From positions 1 to 42,316 of the forward strand of contig CABYGR010000006.1 of NCBI GenBank assembly GCA_902518595.1: a stretch of 42,316 bases of DNA, in the 5' to 3' direction. Origin of the DNA: an uncultured Pelagibacteraceae bacterium (GTDB lineage Bacteria > Pseudomonadota > Alphaproteobacteria > Pelagibacterales > Pelagibacteraceae). Both the position numbers and the translations under genes were made by a program. This document shows, piece after piece, positions 32,711 to 40,052 of the stretch (positions are counted from its first letter, which is position 1; every line of letters starts with the position of its first letter). The notes under the pieces are model-generated. The model saw nothing but the letters and a program-made list of their open reading frames with translations, searched no databases and was not told where the DNA came from.

Positions 32711-33067
32711 ATGTCTGCGAATTTTCATCCTTTAGTCTATATAATAGATTATCTGCTTGGAATTATCATGTGGACCCTAATAGGAAGAGTTGCAATGAAT
32801 ATTTTTCAAAGAGAGGACTCAGAATTTTTTTTCATGAAAGTATTTGTTAAATATACTAATCCTTTATTAAAATTATTTAAGCCAATCACACCTTCTTTTA
32901 TTATTGGACCCTTAGTACCTTTATATGTAGCTTGGTTCTTTTATATGATTAGATTTTATCTAATGCCCTGGATCTTAGGATATTCTGTAATGGGTATGTT
33001 GTCATTTCCTCTTGAAAGTGAAATTTCGAGACAAATTTATCAATTTTTTAATTCATTTAAATTTTAA
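32711..33067 (+). CDS. Small membrane protein, possibly YggT-like, of unknown function
   Basis: A 118-residue protein with about three hydrophobic segments. The central NPLLKLFKPITPSFIIGPLVPLYVAWFF resembles the P-x-L-x-x-x-x-P core of YggT-like proteins, but the match is weak. It sits downstream of the terminator and 28 bases before rpe. Function unknown; placement after an alphaproteobacterial symporter operon is the only context. Confidence 0.7.
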   Translation: MSANFHPLVYIIDYLLGIIMWTLIGRVAMNIFQREDSEFFFMKVFVKYTNPLLKLFKPITPSFIIGPLVPLYVAWFFYMIRFYLMPWILGYSVMGMLSFPLESEISRQIYQFFNSFKF

Positions 33068-33095
33068 AAATTGATACTAGTAAATCAAGTAATCA

Positions 33096-33755
33096 ATGAA
33101 AAAAATAAAAATTTCACCATCAATTTTATCAGCTGATTTTAGTGAATTAGGTAAAGAGATTAAAAGACTTGAGAAAGCTGGAGCTGATATGATTCATGTA
33201 GATGTTATGGATGGTCATTTTGTTCCTAACTTAACAATCGGTCCCCCAGTAATTAAAGCACTTAGGAAACACTGTTCTTTAAAATTTGATGTTCACCTGA
33301 TGATTTCACCTGTTCATGAATATATTGAAGCTTATGCAGATGCAGGGGCAGATATCATAACCATTCATCCAGAAGCAACTAATAATTTAAGTGAGTCTAT
33401 ATATAAAATTAAAGAATTAAAAAAAAAAGTTGGCATATCTTTAAATCCTGAAACAAAAACAGATGTTATTAAAAAATATTTAAAAGATATTGACTTAGTA
33501 TTAATCATGAGTGTTCATCCAGGTTTCGGTGGTCAAAAATTTATGCCTGAAGTTTTAGATAAAGTTAGAGAATTAAAAACTATCCATAAAGATCAAAACT
33601 TAACTTTTGACATTGAAATAGATGGTGGGATTAATTTTGAAAACTCCCAATCTGCAATAGATGCTGGAGCTAATATATTAGTTTCTGGTACCACAATTTT
33701 TAAAAGCAATAATGGAGATATAAAAAAAAATATTGAATTACTAAAATCATCTTAA
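33096..33755 (+). CDS. rpe: Ribulose-phosphate 3-epimerase
   Basis: Interconverts ribulose 5-phosphate and xylulose 5-phosphate in the pentose phosphate pathway. It has 219 residues in a TIM barrel. Motifs include ISPSILSADFSELG, MIHVDVMDGHFVPNLTIGP, FDVHLMI, LIMSVHPGFGGQKFMPEVLDK, and the phosphate-binding DGGINFENS and GANILVSGTTIFK. The metal-binding His and Asp residues are all present. It is followed after four bases by the heparinase-like gene. Confidence 0.97.
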   Translation: MKKIKISPSILSADFSELGKEIKRLEKAGADMIHVDVMDGHFVPNLTIGPPVIKALRKHCSLKFDVHLMISPVHEYIEAYADAGADIITIHPEATNNLSESIYKIKELKKKVGISLNPETKTDVIKKYLKDIDLVLIMSVHPGFGGQKFMPEVLDKVRELKTIHKDQNLTFDIEIDGGINFENSQSAIDAGANILVSGTTIFKSNNGDIKKNIELLKSS

Positions 33756-33759
33756 ATAA

Positions 33760-35391
33760 ATGATTTTAAGAAATTCTTTTAATTTTATTAATCATTTTTT
33801 TAAGAATATAAAAAAAAAAATTAAGATTATTTATTTAAATTCTAATTATTATGATAAAAAAATATCAAAGATTCATTTTGATAATTTAATTTATAAACCA
33901 AGTCCACATCTCTTATCTTCAATAATAAAATATCAAAATAAGAAATTTAATATTAAAGATATTTCAACAGAAAACTTTTGGAATGATAAAAATATTAATA
34001 AAAAAGACTTTAGAAAGCTTAATAATTTTTATTGGTTTTTTAGTTTAGATTTGAAATCTTCAAAAAAAATTACTCAATCTATAATTCTAAATTGGATAGA
34101 AAAAAATTTTAAGTATAATTCTAAAAGTTGGGAATTCGATTTAACTTCAAAAAGAATAATCGCCTGGCTATCGAGTCACAATCTTACATATGAAAATATA
34201 TATGAAGAATACAAAAAAAAATTTAATTGGATAATTCAAAAACAAACCAATCATTTAATGAATGAAATAAATAAATCAAAATTAATTGATGATAAAATAA
34301 TTGGATGTGCAGCAATAATTTTAGTTGGTCTTTGTTATCAAGATAAAAAAAATTACCTCCCTTTTGGATTAAATCTTTTAAAAAAGATTTCAAATTTATC
34401 ATTGGATAACCAAGGATTTCCAAAATCTAGAAGTATTAAGCAAATTATATTTTATTTAAAATATTTTATTTTAATTAGGGAATGGTTTAAAGAGGCTCAG
34501 GTTGCTATCCCCGATGAAGTGAATGAAACTATAAATTATTTGGGTCAAGGTTATGCTTTTGTATGGCAAAATACAAAATCTGATATCTTATTTAATGGCA
34601 ACAACACATCAAATAATTACGAATTTGATCATTACTTAAAAAGATTTGGTTACATCTTTAAAAACGACAGCAGAGAATTAGGTGGGTATGCAATTTTAAG
34701 AAATAAAAAGATATCTTTAATAATGGATATCGGAAATTCACCAAATTTAAATTTTTCAAAAGATTATCAATCTGGTGCAATGTCATTTGAAATAATTTCT
34801 AATGGAAAAAAATTAATCAGTAATTGTGGATATTATACAAATAAAAACTTAAAATTAAATGAATTATCAAAATCTACAGCTACACATAATACCTTAACAA
34901 TTGATGATCATTCATCATGTCAATTTAGAAAAATAAACAAAAATAATTTAATTCTATGTGGGGAATTAAAAATTTTAAAAAAAAATATAGTTTTTGAAAA
35001 AAATTATTGGAAAATAAATGCTTCTCATAATGGGTATCAAAAGAAATATAATTCAATACACGAGAGAGAAATTGAATTTTATGTGGAACAAAATAAGTTT
35101 ATTGGTAAAGATAAAATACTAAATAAACATCCAAATTTTAATATTAAATTTGATATAAGATTTCATTTAGAGCCAGGTGTAAAATTAATGAAAACACAGG
35201 ATAATAAAACCATATTAATTGAATTAGAAGATGAAGGTTGGAAGTTTACTTGTGATAACTTTGATATAAATATTGATAATGGATTATATTTCGGTAAAAA
35301 AAATTCATATACACAAAACCAAAATATTTTTATTTCAGGAATTGCAAATAAGAAAAATGAAACTATTAATTGGCAATTAACAAAGATATAA
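33760..35391 (+). CDS. Heparinase II/III-family protein
   Basis: Protein of the heparinase II/III superfamily: an N-terminal helical toroid domain (about 60-270) and a C-terminal beta-sandwich (about 300-543). Recognisable are LGGYAILRNKKISLIMDIG, SGAMSFEIISNGKKLISNCGYYTN and TATHNTLTIDDHSS, typical of the C-terminal domain; the His/Tyr set there corresponds to lyase catalytic residues in relatives. No signal peptide is evident. Such genes are commonly found directly before purH in Alphaproteobacteria, and here the stop overlaps the purH start (TAATG). Substrate unknown, probably a polysaccharide. Confidence 0.87.
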   Translation: MILRNSFNFINHFFKNIKKKIKIIYLNSNYYDKKISKIHFDNLIYKPSPHLLSSIIKYQNKKFNIKDISTENFWNDKNINKKDFRKLNNFYWFFSLDLKSSKKITQSIILNWIEKNFKYNSKSWEFDLTSKRIIAWLSSHNLTYENIYEEYKKKFNWIIQKQTNHLMNEINKSKLIDDKIIGCAAIILVGLCYQDKKNYLPFGLNLLKKISNLSLDNQGFPKSRSIKQIIFYLKYFILIREWFKEAQVAIPDEVNETINYLGQGYAFVWQNTKSDILFNGNNTSNNYEFDHYLKRFGYIFKNDSRELGGYAILRNKKISLIMDIGNSPNLNFSKDYQSGAMSFEIISNGKKLISNCGYYTNKNLKLNELSKSTATHNTLTIDDHSSCQFRKINKNNLILCGELKILKKNIVFEKNYWKINASHNGYQKKYNSIHEREIEFYVEQNKFIGKDKILNKHPNFNIKFDIRFHLEPGVKLMKTQDNKTILIELEDEGWKFTCDNFDINIDNGLYFGKKNSYTQNQNIFISGIANKKNETINWQLTKI

Positions 35392-36926
35392 TGCAAAAAA
35401 TAAAAAGAGTTCTTATCTCAGTTTCAAATAAAAAAAATTTAAAACAAATTTTAAAAACATTAAAAAAACACAAAGTTCAGGTTATAAGCTCCGGCGGAAC
35501 CTTTAAAGAAATTAAAAAACTTGGATTTAATAGTAAAGAAATTTCTGAGTATACTGGTTTTTCCGAAATTTTAGAAGGAAGAGTAAAAACTCTCCATCCA
35601 AAAATACATGCTGGTATATTAAATAAAAGAAAAAACAAATCTCATAAAATAGATTTAGCAAACAACAATTTTGAAAACATTGATTTAGTAATAGTAAATT
35701 TCTATCCATTTGAGGAAACAATTAAAATGACAAAAAACCATAATAAAATTATTGAAAACATAGATATTGGAGGTCCAACTATGATAAGGGCTGCTGCTAA
35801 AAATTACAATGATGTAACTGTTGTAACTTCAACTAATCAATATGAAGAACTTATAGAAGAAATGAATAAAAATAATGGTTCTACATCAATCAAATTTAGA
35901 GAAAAAATGTCTAGATTAGCTTTTGCCGAAACAGCTTATTATGATGCTTTGATATCTGAATATTTTAACAAAATTAATAATAATTTTTTTCCAAATAAAA
36001 AAATAATTTATGGAAATTTAATTGAAAAATTACGATACGGAGAGAACCCTCATCAACAGGGTGCCATTTATTCAAAAAATAAAACTCTTAATATCGAACA
36101 AATTCATGGAAAACAGTTAAGTTATAATAATTATAATGATATATTTGCTGCATTAACAATATCTAAATCCTTACCTAAAAATAGAGGTACAGTAATCATC
36201 AAACATACAAATCCTTGTGGAGCATCAATAATTAAAAATAAATTAGAAAGTTTTAAATTTGCTTTAGCATGTGATCCAATTAGTGCTTTTGGTGGAATCG
36301 TTTCTTGTAACTTTAAAGTCTCAAAAAATTTAGCTATAAAATTAAATAATATTTTTTTAGAAGTAGTAATAGGTAATGGTTTTGAAAAAGAAGCTTTAAA
36401 AATACTCAAAAAGAAGAAAAATTTAAGATTAATAGACTCGTCTAAGTTTAATTTGAATGAAAATTTTAAATTTAATTATATTAATAAAAATATGTTAGTA
36501 CAATCTGAAGATACAAAAATTTTTTCAAAAAAAGATTTTAAAATTGTTTCTAAGAAAAAACCTACTAAATCACAAATTGAAAACCTAATATTTGCTTTTA
36601 ATATTTGTAGATTTGTAAAATCTAATTCAATAGTTATAGCTTCAAACAAATCGACAGTTGGTATAGGATCAGGTCAGCCAAGTAGATTGGATAGTTGTAA
36701 ACTTGCTATAAATAAAATGAAGAAATTTATAAATCCTAAAAATGATATCATTGCAGCCTCAGATGCATTCTTTCCATTTGTTGATGGAATAGAAAAATTA
36801 GTACAATCTGGAGTATCAGCTATTATTCAACCAGCAGGATCGATGAGGGATAAAGAAGTTATCAAATTTGCAAATGATACTAATACTGTATTACTTTTTT
36901 CTAGAACTAGACATTTCAGACATTAA
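35391..36926 (+). CDS. purH: Bifunctional AICAR formyltransferase/IMP cyclohydrolase PurH
   Basis: Last two steps of IMP synthesis. I start it at 35391 (MQKIKRVLISVSNK), where the ATG overlaps the previous stop; the earlier in-frame ATG at 35370 lies inside the upstream gene. Length is 511 residues. The N-terminal cyclohydrolase domain has VISSGGTFKEI, EILEGRVKTLHPKIHAGIL and DIGGPTMIRAAAKN. The C-terminal transformylase domain has LRYGENPHQQG, the catalytic Lys-His in IIKHTNPCGAS, AFGGIVSCN, and SDAFFPFVDGIEKLVQSGV. Its 3' end overlaps phhB by 11 bases on the other strand. Confidence 0.97.
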   Translation: MQKIKRVLISVSNKKNLKQILKTLKKHKVQVISSGGTFKEIKKLGFNSKEISEYTGFSEILEGRVKTLHPKIHAGILNKRKNKSHKIDLANNNFENIDLVIVNFYPFEETIKMTKNHNKIIENIDIGGPTMIRAAAKNYNDVTVVTSTNQYEELIEEMNKNNGSTSIKFREKMSRLAFAETAYYDALISEYFNKINNNFFPNKKIIYGNLIEKLRYGENPHQQGAIYSKNKTLNIEQIHGKQLSYNNYNDIFAALTISKSLPKNRGTVIIKHTNPCGASIIKNKLESFKFALACDPISAFGGIVSCNFKVSKNLAIKLNNIFLEVVIGNGFEKEALKILKKKKNLRLIDSSKFNLNENFKFNYINKNMLVQSEDTKIFSKKDFKIVSKKKPTKSQIENLIFAFNICRFVKSNSIVIASNKSTVGIGSGQPSRLDSCKLAINKMKKFINPKNDIIAASDAFFPFVDGIEKLVQSGVSAIIQPAGSMRDKEVIKFANDTNTVLLFSRTRHFRH

Positions 36927-37260
36927 AAATTTCATCAATTTTTGCCGCTAAAATAAAATCATTTTCTGATAATCCCTCAATTGCATGGGTTGAAATATTT
37001 ATCTTAGCATATCCCCATCCAAACATAATATCTGGATGATGCCCCTCCTCTTCTGATATTTTTCCAACTTGATTTGTAAAGTTTTGGCTTTCAATAAAAT
37101 TTTTAAATTTAAAATTTTTTTCCAAGTAAAATATTTTTTTTTCATTTTTTAATACATCCCAACCATCTACTTTTTTTTGATATTTATGAATCTCAGAAAT
37201 ATCAAATGCAACGACACCACCTTCGCAAGGTACACATTTTTTTTTAATCAAATCATTCAT
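36916..37260 (-). CDS. phhB: Pterin-4a-carbinolamine dehydratase (PhhB/PCD family)
   Basis: Dehydrates 4a-hydroxytetrahydropterin, recycling the pterin cofactor of aromatic hydroxylases. It has 114 residues. The active-site motif EEEGHHPDI gives His74 and His75, and ISTHAIEGLSENDF gives His92. The N-terminal KKKCVPCEGG is also typical. The ATG lies only seven bases after the CCA end of tRNA-Gly on the same strand, with no purine-rich ribosome-binding sequence between. The gene probably uses the tRNA promoter. Phenylalanine hydroxylase is not in this window. Confidence 0.93.
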   Translation of the reverse strand: MNDLIKKKCVPCEGGVVAFDISEIHKYQKKVDGWDVLKNEKKIFYLEKNFKFKNFIESQNFTNQVGKISEEEGHHPDIMFGWGYAKINISTHAIEGLSENDFILAAKIDEIFNV

Positions 37261-37267
37261 AAGTTAA

Positions 37268-37342
37268 TGGAGCGGGCAAAGGGGGTCGAACCCTCGACCT
37301 TCTCGTTGGCAACGAGACGCTCTACCACTGAGCTATACCCGC
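37268..37342 (-). tRNA. tRNA-Gly (anticodon GCC), CCA encoded
   Basis: A 75-base cloverleaf on the minus strand beginning GCGGGTATAGCTCAGTGG. Acceptor stem GCGGGTA pairs with TGCCCGC (one G-U). The D arm includes AGCTCAGTGGTAGAGC. The anticodon arm CTCGTTGCCAACGAG has anticodon GCC. The T arm GAGGGTTCGACCCCC is standard. Discriminator U and CCA are encoded in the DNA. It is transcribed from a strong-looking promoter just upstream and runs directly into phhB. Confidence 0.97.
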
Positions 37343-37351
37343 AAAAAAAAT

Positions 37352-37380
37352 AATATAAAGAATGTAAATTCTTATTTCAA
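37352..37380 (-). promoter_or_regulatory. Sigma-70-type promoter for tRNA-Gly
   Basis: On the minus strand TTGAAA (37380-37375) and TATATT (37357-37352) are separated by exactly 17 bases. Each differs by one base from the consensus boxes. The tRNA 5' end lies nine bases after the -10 box, so transcription should start at or near the mature tRNA end. The fit of both boxes, spacing and start makes this the best promoter in the window. Confidence 0.78.
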
Positions 37381-37394
37381 GAAGTTTAAAATTA

Positions 37395-38243
37395 TTAATA
37401 GTTTAATTCGATTAAATTTTTTTCAAAAATATTGTTGAGTTTATCAATAAATTTACTATCAAAATTTTTTTTCCACTCATTTTTGGGCCCTAAATTAAAA
37501 AAAGGTATCTTCTTTTTATTTTCACGGGCAACAATTCCTTCGTTAAAACCTTGGTTCTCTTCTATTTTTTTTAAATTTTCAAATGATGTGCTACTAACAG
37601 CATTTTTTGCTTTTTCTCTACTGAATCCTTCTTTATTGTTTGATATCTCATTAATAAATTTAATTATTTCCTTAAATACTAAAAATGTTTCTTTTAATAA
37701 GTCTTCATATTTTAAAAATTTGACTGGTATTAAATTATTATTTTTCCATGATTGATAGTTCTTTTCCCATGAACTGATGAATTGATAATCACTATAATCA
37801 TTTTTTTTTTTAAAGTCATAGGTAAAATTATTTTGATCTTGCATCACATCTAATGCTTTTTCATAGTCTATCTGAAAATGTCTCGACATAGAGTCTAAAA
37901 CATTTCGAGGATCTCTTACAATATAAATTCCTCCTAAAGTATTTTTTTTATTGGTAAAATTATTTTGTCCCAATCTAACAAGTGCACTATGTGTTTTAAA
38001 AAATTTAATTTTTTTATCTAAATTAATTTTTTCTTGTGCAGCTATCCAAAATCTGGAGGTGTCTCCCGGTAAATTTAGATCATAGCTAAATCCTTCTAAA
38101 TAATCCTTAACTGGAAATTGTGGTATATGATTTAATTGCTTATCACTCAAGAAGAAGCCATCTTTAGTATAATAATAAGCACTTATTAAAGATCTCAACC
38201 ATGTGTTTCCATTTTTTGGATATGAGGACAACCAAATAATCAT
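37395..38243 (-). CDS. Sulfotransferase-domain protein
   Basis: PAPS-dependent sulfotransferase-type protein. It has 282 residues. The 5'-phosphosulfate loop SSYPKNGNTWLRS is at 6-18. The 3'-phosphate motif IYIVRDPRNVLDSMSRH is near residue 107-123. The C-terminal half contains FLKYEDLL and the helical end typical of the family. The start is ATG at 38243 with the motif near the N-terminus as expected. The acceptor is unknown (carbohydrate, lipid or small metabolite). The gene lies just upstream of the tRNA-Gly promoter, a position where accessory genes are often found. Confidence 0.9.
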   Translation of the reverse strand: MIIWLSSYPKNGNTWLRSLISAYYYTKDGFFLSDKQLNHIPQFPVKDYLEGFSYDLNLPGDTSRFWIAAQEKINLDKKIKFFKTHSALVRLGQNNFTNKKNTLGGIYIVRDPRNVLDSMSRHFQIDYEKALDVMQDQNNFTYDFKKKNDYSDYQFISSWEKNYQSWKNNNLIPVKFLKYEDLLKETFLVFKEIIKFINEISNNKEGFSREKAKNAVSSTSFENLKKIEENQGFNEGIVARENKKKIPFFNLGPKNEWKKNFDSKFIDKLNNIFEKNLIELNY

Positions 38244-38297
38244 TTATTTTATCTTTTAAATATTTTTGATATTATTATCATACTTATTTATTAAATT

Positions 38298-38939
38298 ATG
38301 AATCTTCCAAAAATAATACCTATTTTTCCATTAAGTAATTTTATAATTTTTCCAAAAACGACTGTGCCTTTGAACATTTTTGAAACAAGATATATTGATA
38401 TGGTCAATGACAGTATGAAAACAAATAAATATATTGGGATGATACAGCCTAAAATATCTAAAAATCAGGATAATGAAGAATTACCTACACTTCACAGGAT
38501 TGGGTGTTTAGGAAAAATAACAAGCTTTAAAGAAACAGAAGATGGTCGATACCTAATAGATTTAAAAGGTATTATCAGATTTCAAATTAATAAAGAAATA
38601 AAAACAAATAAAAAATATAGAGAATTCGATGTAAGTTTTGATAATTATTTACACGATTTAAATAGTGAAAAAGAAGAATTAAAATTTTCTGATTTAAAAA
38701 TAATCTTTAAAGATTTGAGAAATTTATTTGAAAAAAGAGGTTTTATAATTAATTGGAAAGCATTAGAAAAACAAAGTTTAGATGAAACTATAAATGCACT
38801 TGCAATCGCTTCACCATTTAGTTTAGAAGAAAAACAAATTTTACTTGAAGCTACAGACTTAAATATAAGAAAAACAAAAATAGCTGAAATTTTAAGTACT
38901 TATACATACGATCAATTTAACAATAATACATTACAATAA
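38298..38939 (+). CDS. LON-substrate-binding-domain protein
   Basis: Stand-alone N-terminal LON domain, without the AAA+ and protease parts. It has 213 residues. Motifs are IPIFPLSNFIIFPKTTVPLNIFETRY at 7-32, YIGMIQPK, HRIGCLGKITSFKETEDGRYLIDLKG, and the C-terminal ASPFSLEEKQILLEATDL. Such proteins are common in Alphaproteobacteria; the function is not established, but a role in substrate recognition or proteostasis is plausible. It is divergent from the sulfotransferase (54-base spacer) and converges with the UbiH-like gene. Confidence 0.92.
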   Translation: MNLPKIIPIFPLSNFIIFPKTTVPLNIFETRYIDMVNDSMKTNKYIGMIQPKISKNQDNEELPTLHRIGCLGKITSFKETEDGRYLIDLKGIIRFQINKEIKTNKKYREFDVSFDNYLHDLNSEKEELKFSDLKIIFKDLRNLFEKRGFIINWKALEKQSLDETINALAIASPFSLEEKQILLEATDLNIRKTKIAEILSTYTYDQFNNNTLQ

Positions 38940-38940
38940 A

Positions 38941-40023
38941 TTATATTCTCAAGCCGTTGTCAGCAAGTTTTTTAAAGAATGAATTGAAAATTTTATTTTT
39001 TCCTAAGATGCTTAATGATTTGCCAATTAATTCATTATTAGTTTTACTTTCAAAATTAAAAAACTCATAAATAAAATCAATACCTGTTGAAAAAATTAAA
39101 TTTTTGTCTTTTATTTCTTTTTCAAAATCATGACAAATTGTTGCGTCAAGAGCTAAGCCTAAATCTAATCTTTCGTCAATTAATCTTGAAAGACAAATAA
39201 TATCTCTTAAAGACATATTAAAACCTTGTCCAGCAAGAGGGTGAACTTTGTGCAGTAAGTCGCCAAAAGCTAGAATATTATCTTTATAATAATTTCTTAA
39301 GTTAGAAGAATTAAGCTCAAATTTAGAAATAGCTCCAATTTTTGTTATTTGGTATTTAGGATTAAATTTTAAAATTAGACTTTTTATATCATTATCAAAT
39401 TTTTGATTTTCTACTTTTAATGAATAAACAACTGAGGTTTGCATATTAGAAATAGGTAAAAATGCAATTGGTCCTTTATTTGTAAATATTTGAGACGCTA
39501 TGTTATTTTTTATGATCCTTTTATGATTTATAATTGTTGTATATGCAAAACTAAAATAATTTTTCTTAATTTTTTTAGAAAAAAATTTTTTTGTTATTAT
39601 ATTATTTAAATCACAATTAATAATTAAATTATAATTTTTTTTATCTATTTTTTTAAAGTTTTTAGTTTTATTAAATTTAACAAATTTATTTCGAACTAAA
39701 TTTTTTCTTAAAGCATCATATAGATATTCGTTTTTAATTATTGAAAAAGTTTGTTCATTCAAATTAGAAAAGTTTAAGATTTCACCTTTTTTAAAATTTT
39801 CTGTATAAATTTTAATTTTCTTTATTTCCCATAAAATTTTTTCAATATTCAAGACATTTCTATTTAAATAATTAATGTTAGATTTTGTTATTCCGATAGT
39901 GCGCGTTTGACTATATTTTTTGAGTTTATTACTGCAGCAAATGTCCACTGATAGAGCTTTTATAGCCAAAACTTTTGCTAATATTAAACTAACGAGTCCA
40001 TCACCTATGATACAAACTTTCAT
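38941..40023 (-). CDS. UbiH/UbiF-type FAD-dependent hydroxylase (divergent)
   Basis: Flavin monooxygenase related to the hydroxylases of ubiquinone biosynthesis. It has 360 residues, somewhat shorter than the usual 390-400. The N-terminal dinucleotide motif is weak (IIGDGLVSLILAKVLA, with Ser in place of the last Gly of GxGxxG). The C-terminal FAD motif AFGDLLHKVHPLAGQGFNMSLRD is a good match to GDAAHxxHPxAGQGxNxGxxD, though the second and third residues are LL instead of AA. The middle section is Lys/Asn-rich and divergent. It is divergent from ftsK by 29 bases. The hydroxylated position cannot be told from sequence. Confidence 0.85.
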   Translation of the reverse strand: MKVCIIGDGLVSLILAKVLAIKALSVDICCSNKLKKYSQTRTIGITKSNINYLNRNVLNIEKILWEIKKIKIYTENFKKGEILNFSNLNEQTFSIIKNEYLYDALRKNLVRNKFVKFNKTKNFKKIDKKNYNLIINCDLNNIITKKFFSKKIKKNYFSFAYTTIINHKRIIKNNIASQIFTNKGPIAFLPISNMQTSVVYSLKVENQKFDNDIKSLILKFNPKYQITKIGAISKFELNSSNLRNYYKDNILAFGDLLHKVHPLAGQGFNMSLRDIICLSRLIDERLDLGLALDATICHDFEKEIKDKNLIFSTGIDFIYEFFNFESKTNNELIGKSLSILGKNKIFNSFFKKLADNGLRI

Positions 40024-40052
40024 AACAAATTAATTTTAACAGTAAAAATTAG

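Noticed and set aside
36131..36409. Minus-strand open frame inside purH
   Set aside because: Opposite the conserved transformylase domain; a shadow.
37268..37394. Integration (att) site at tRNA-Gly
   Set aside because: I saw no second copy of the tRNA 3' end and no integrase gene in the window.
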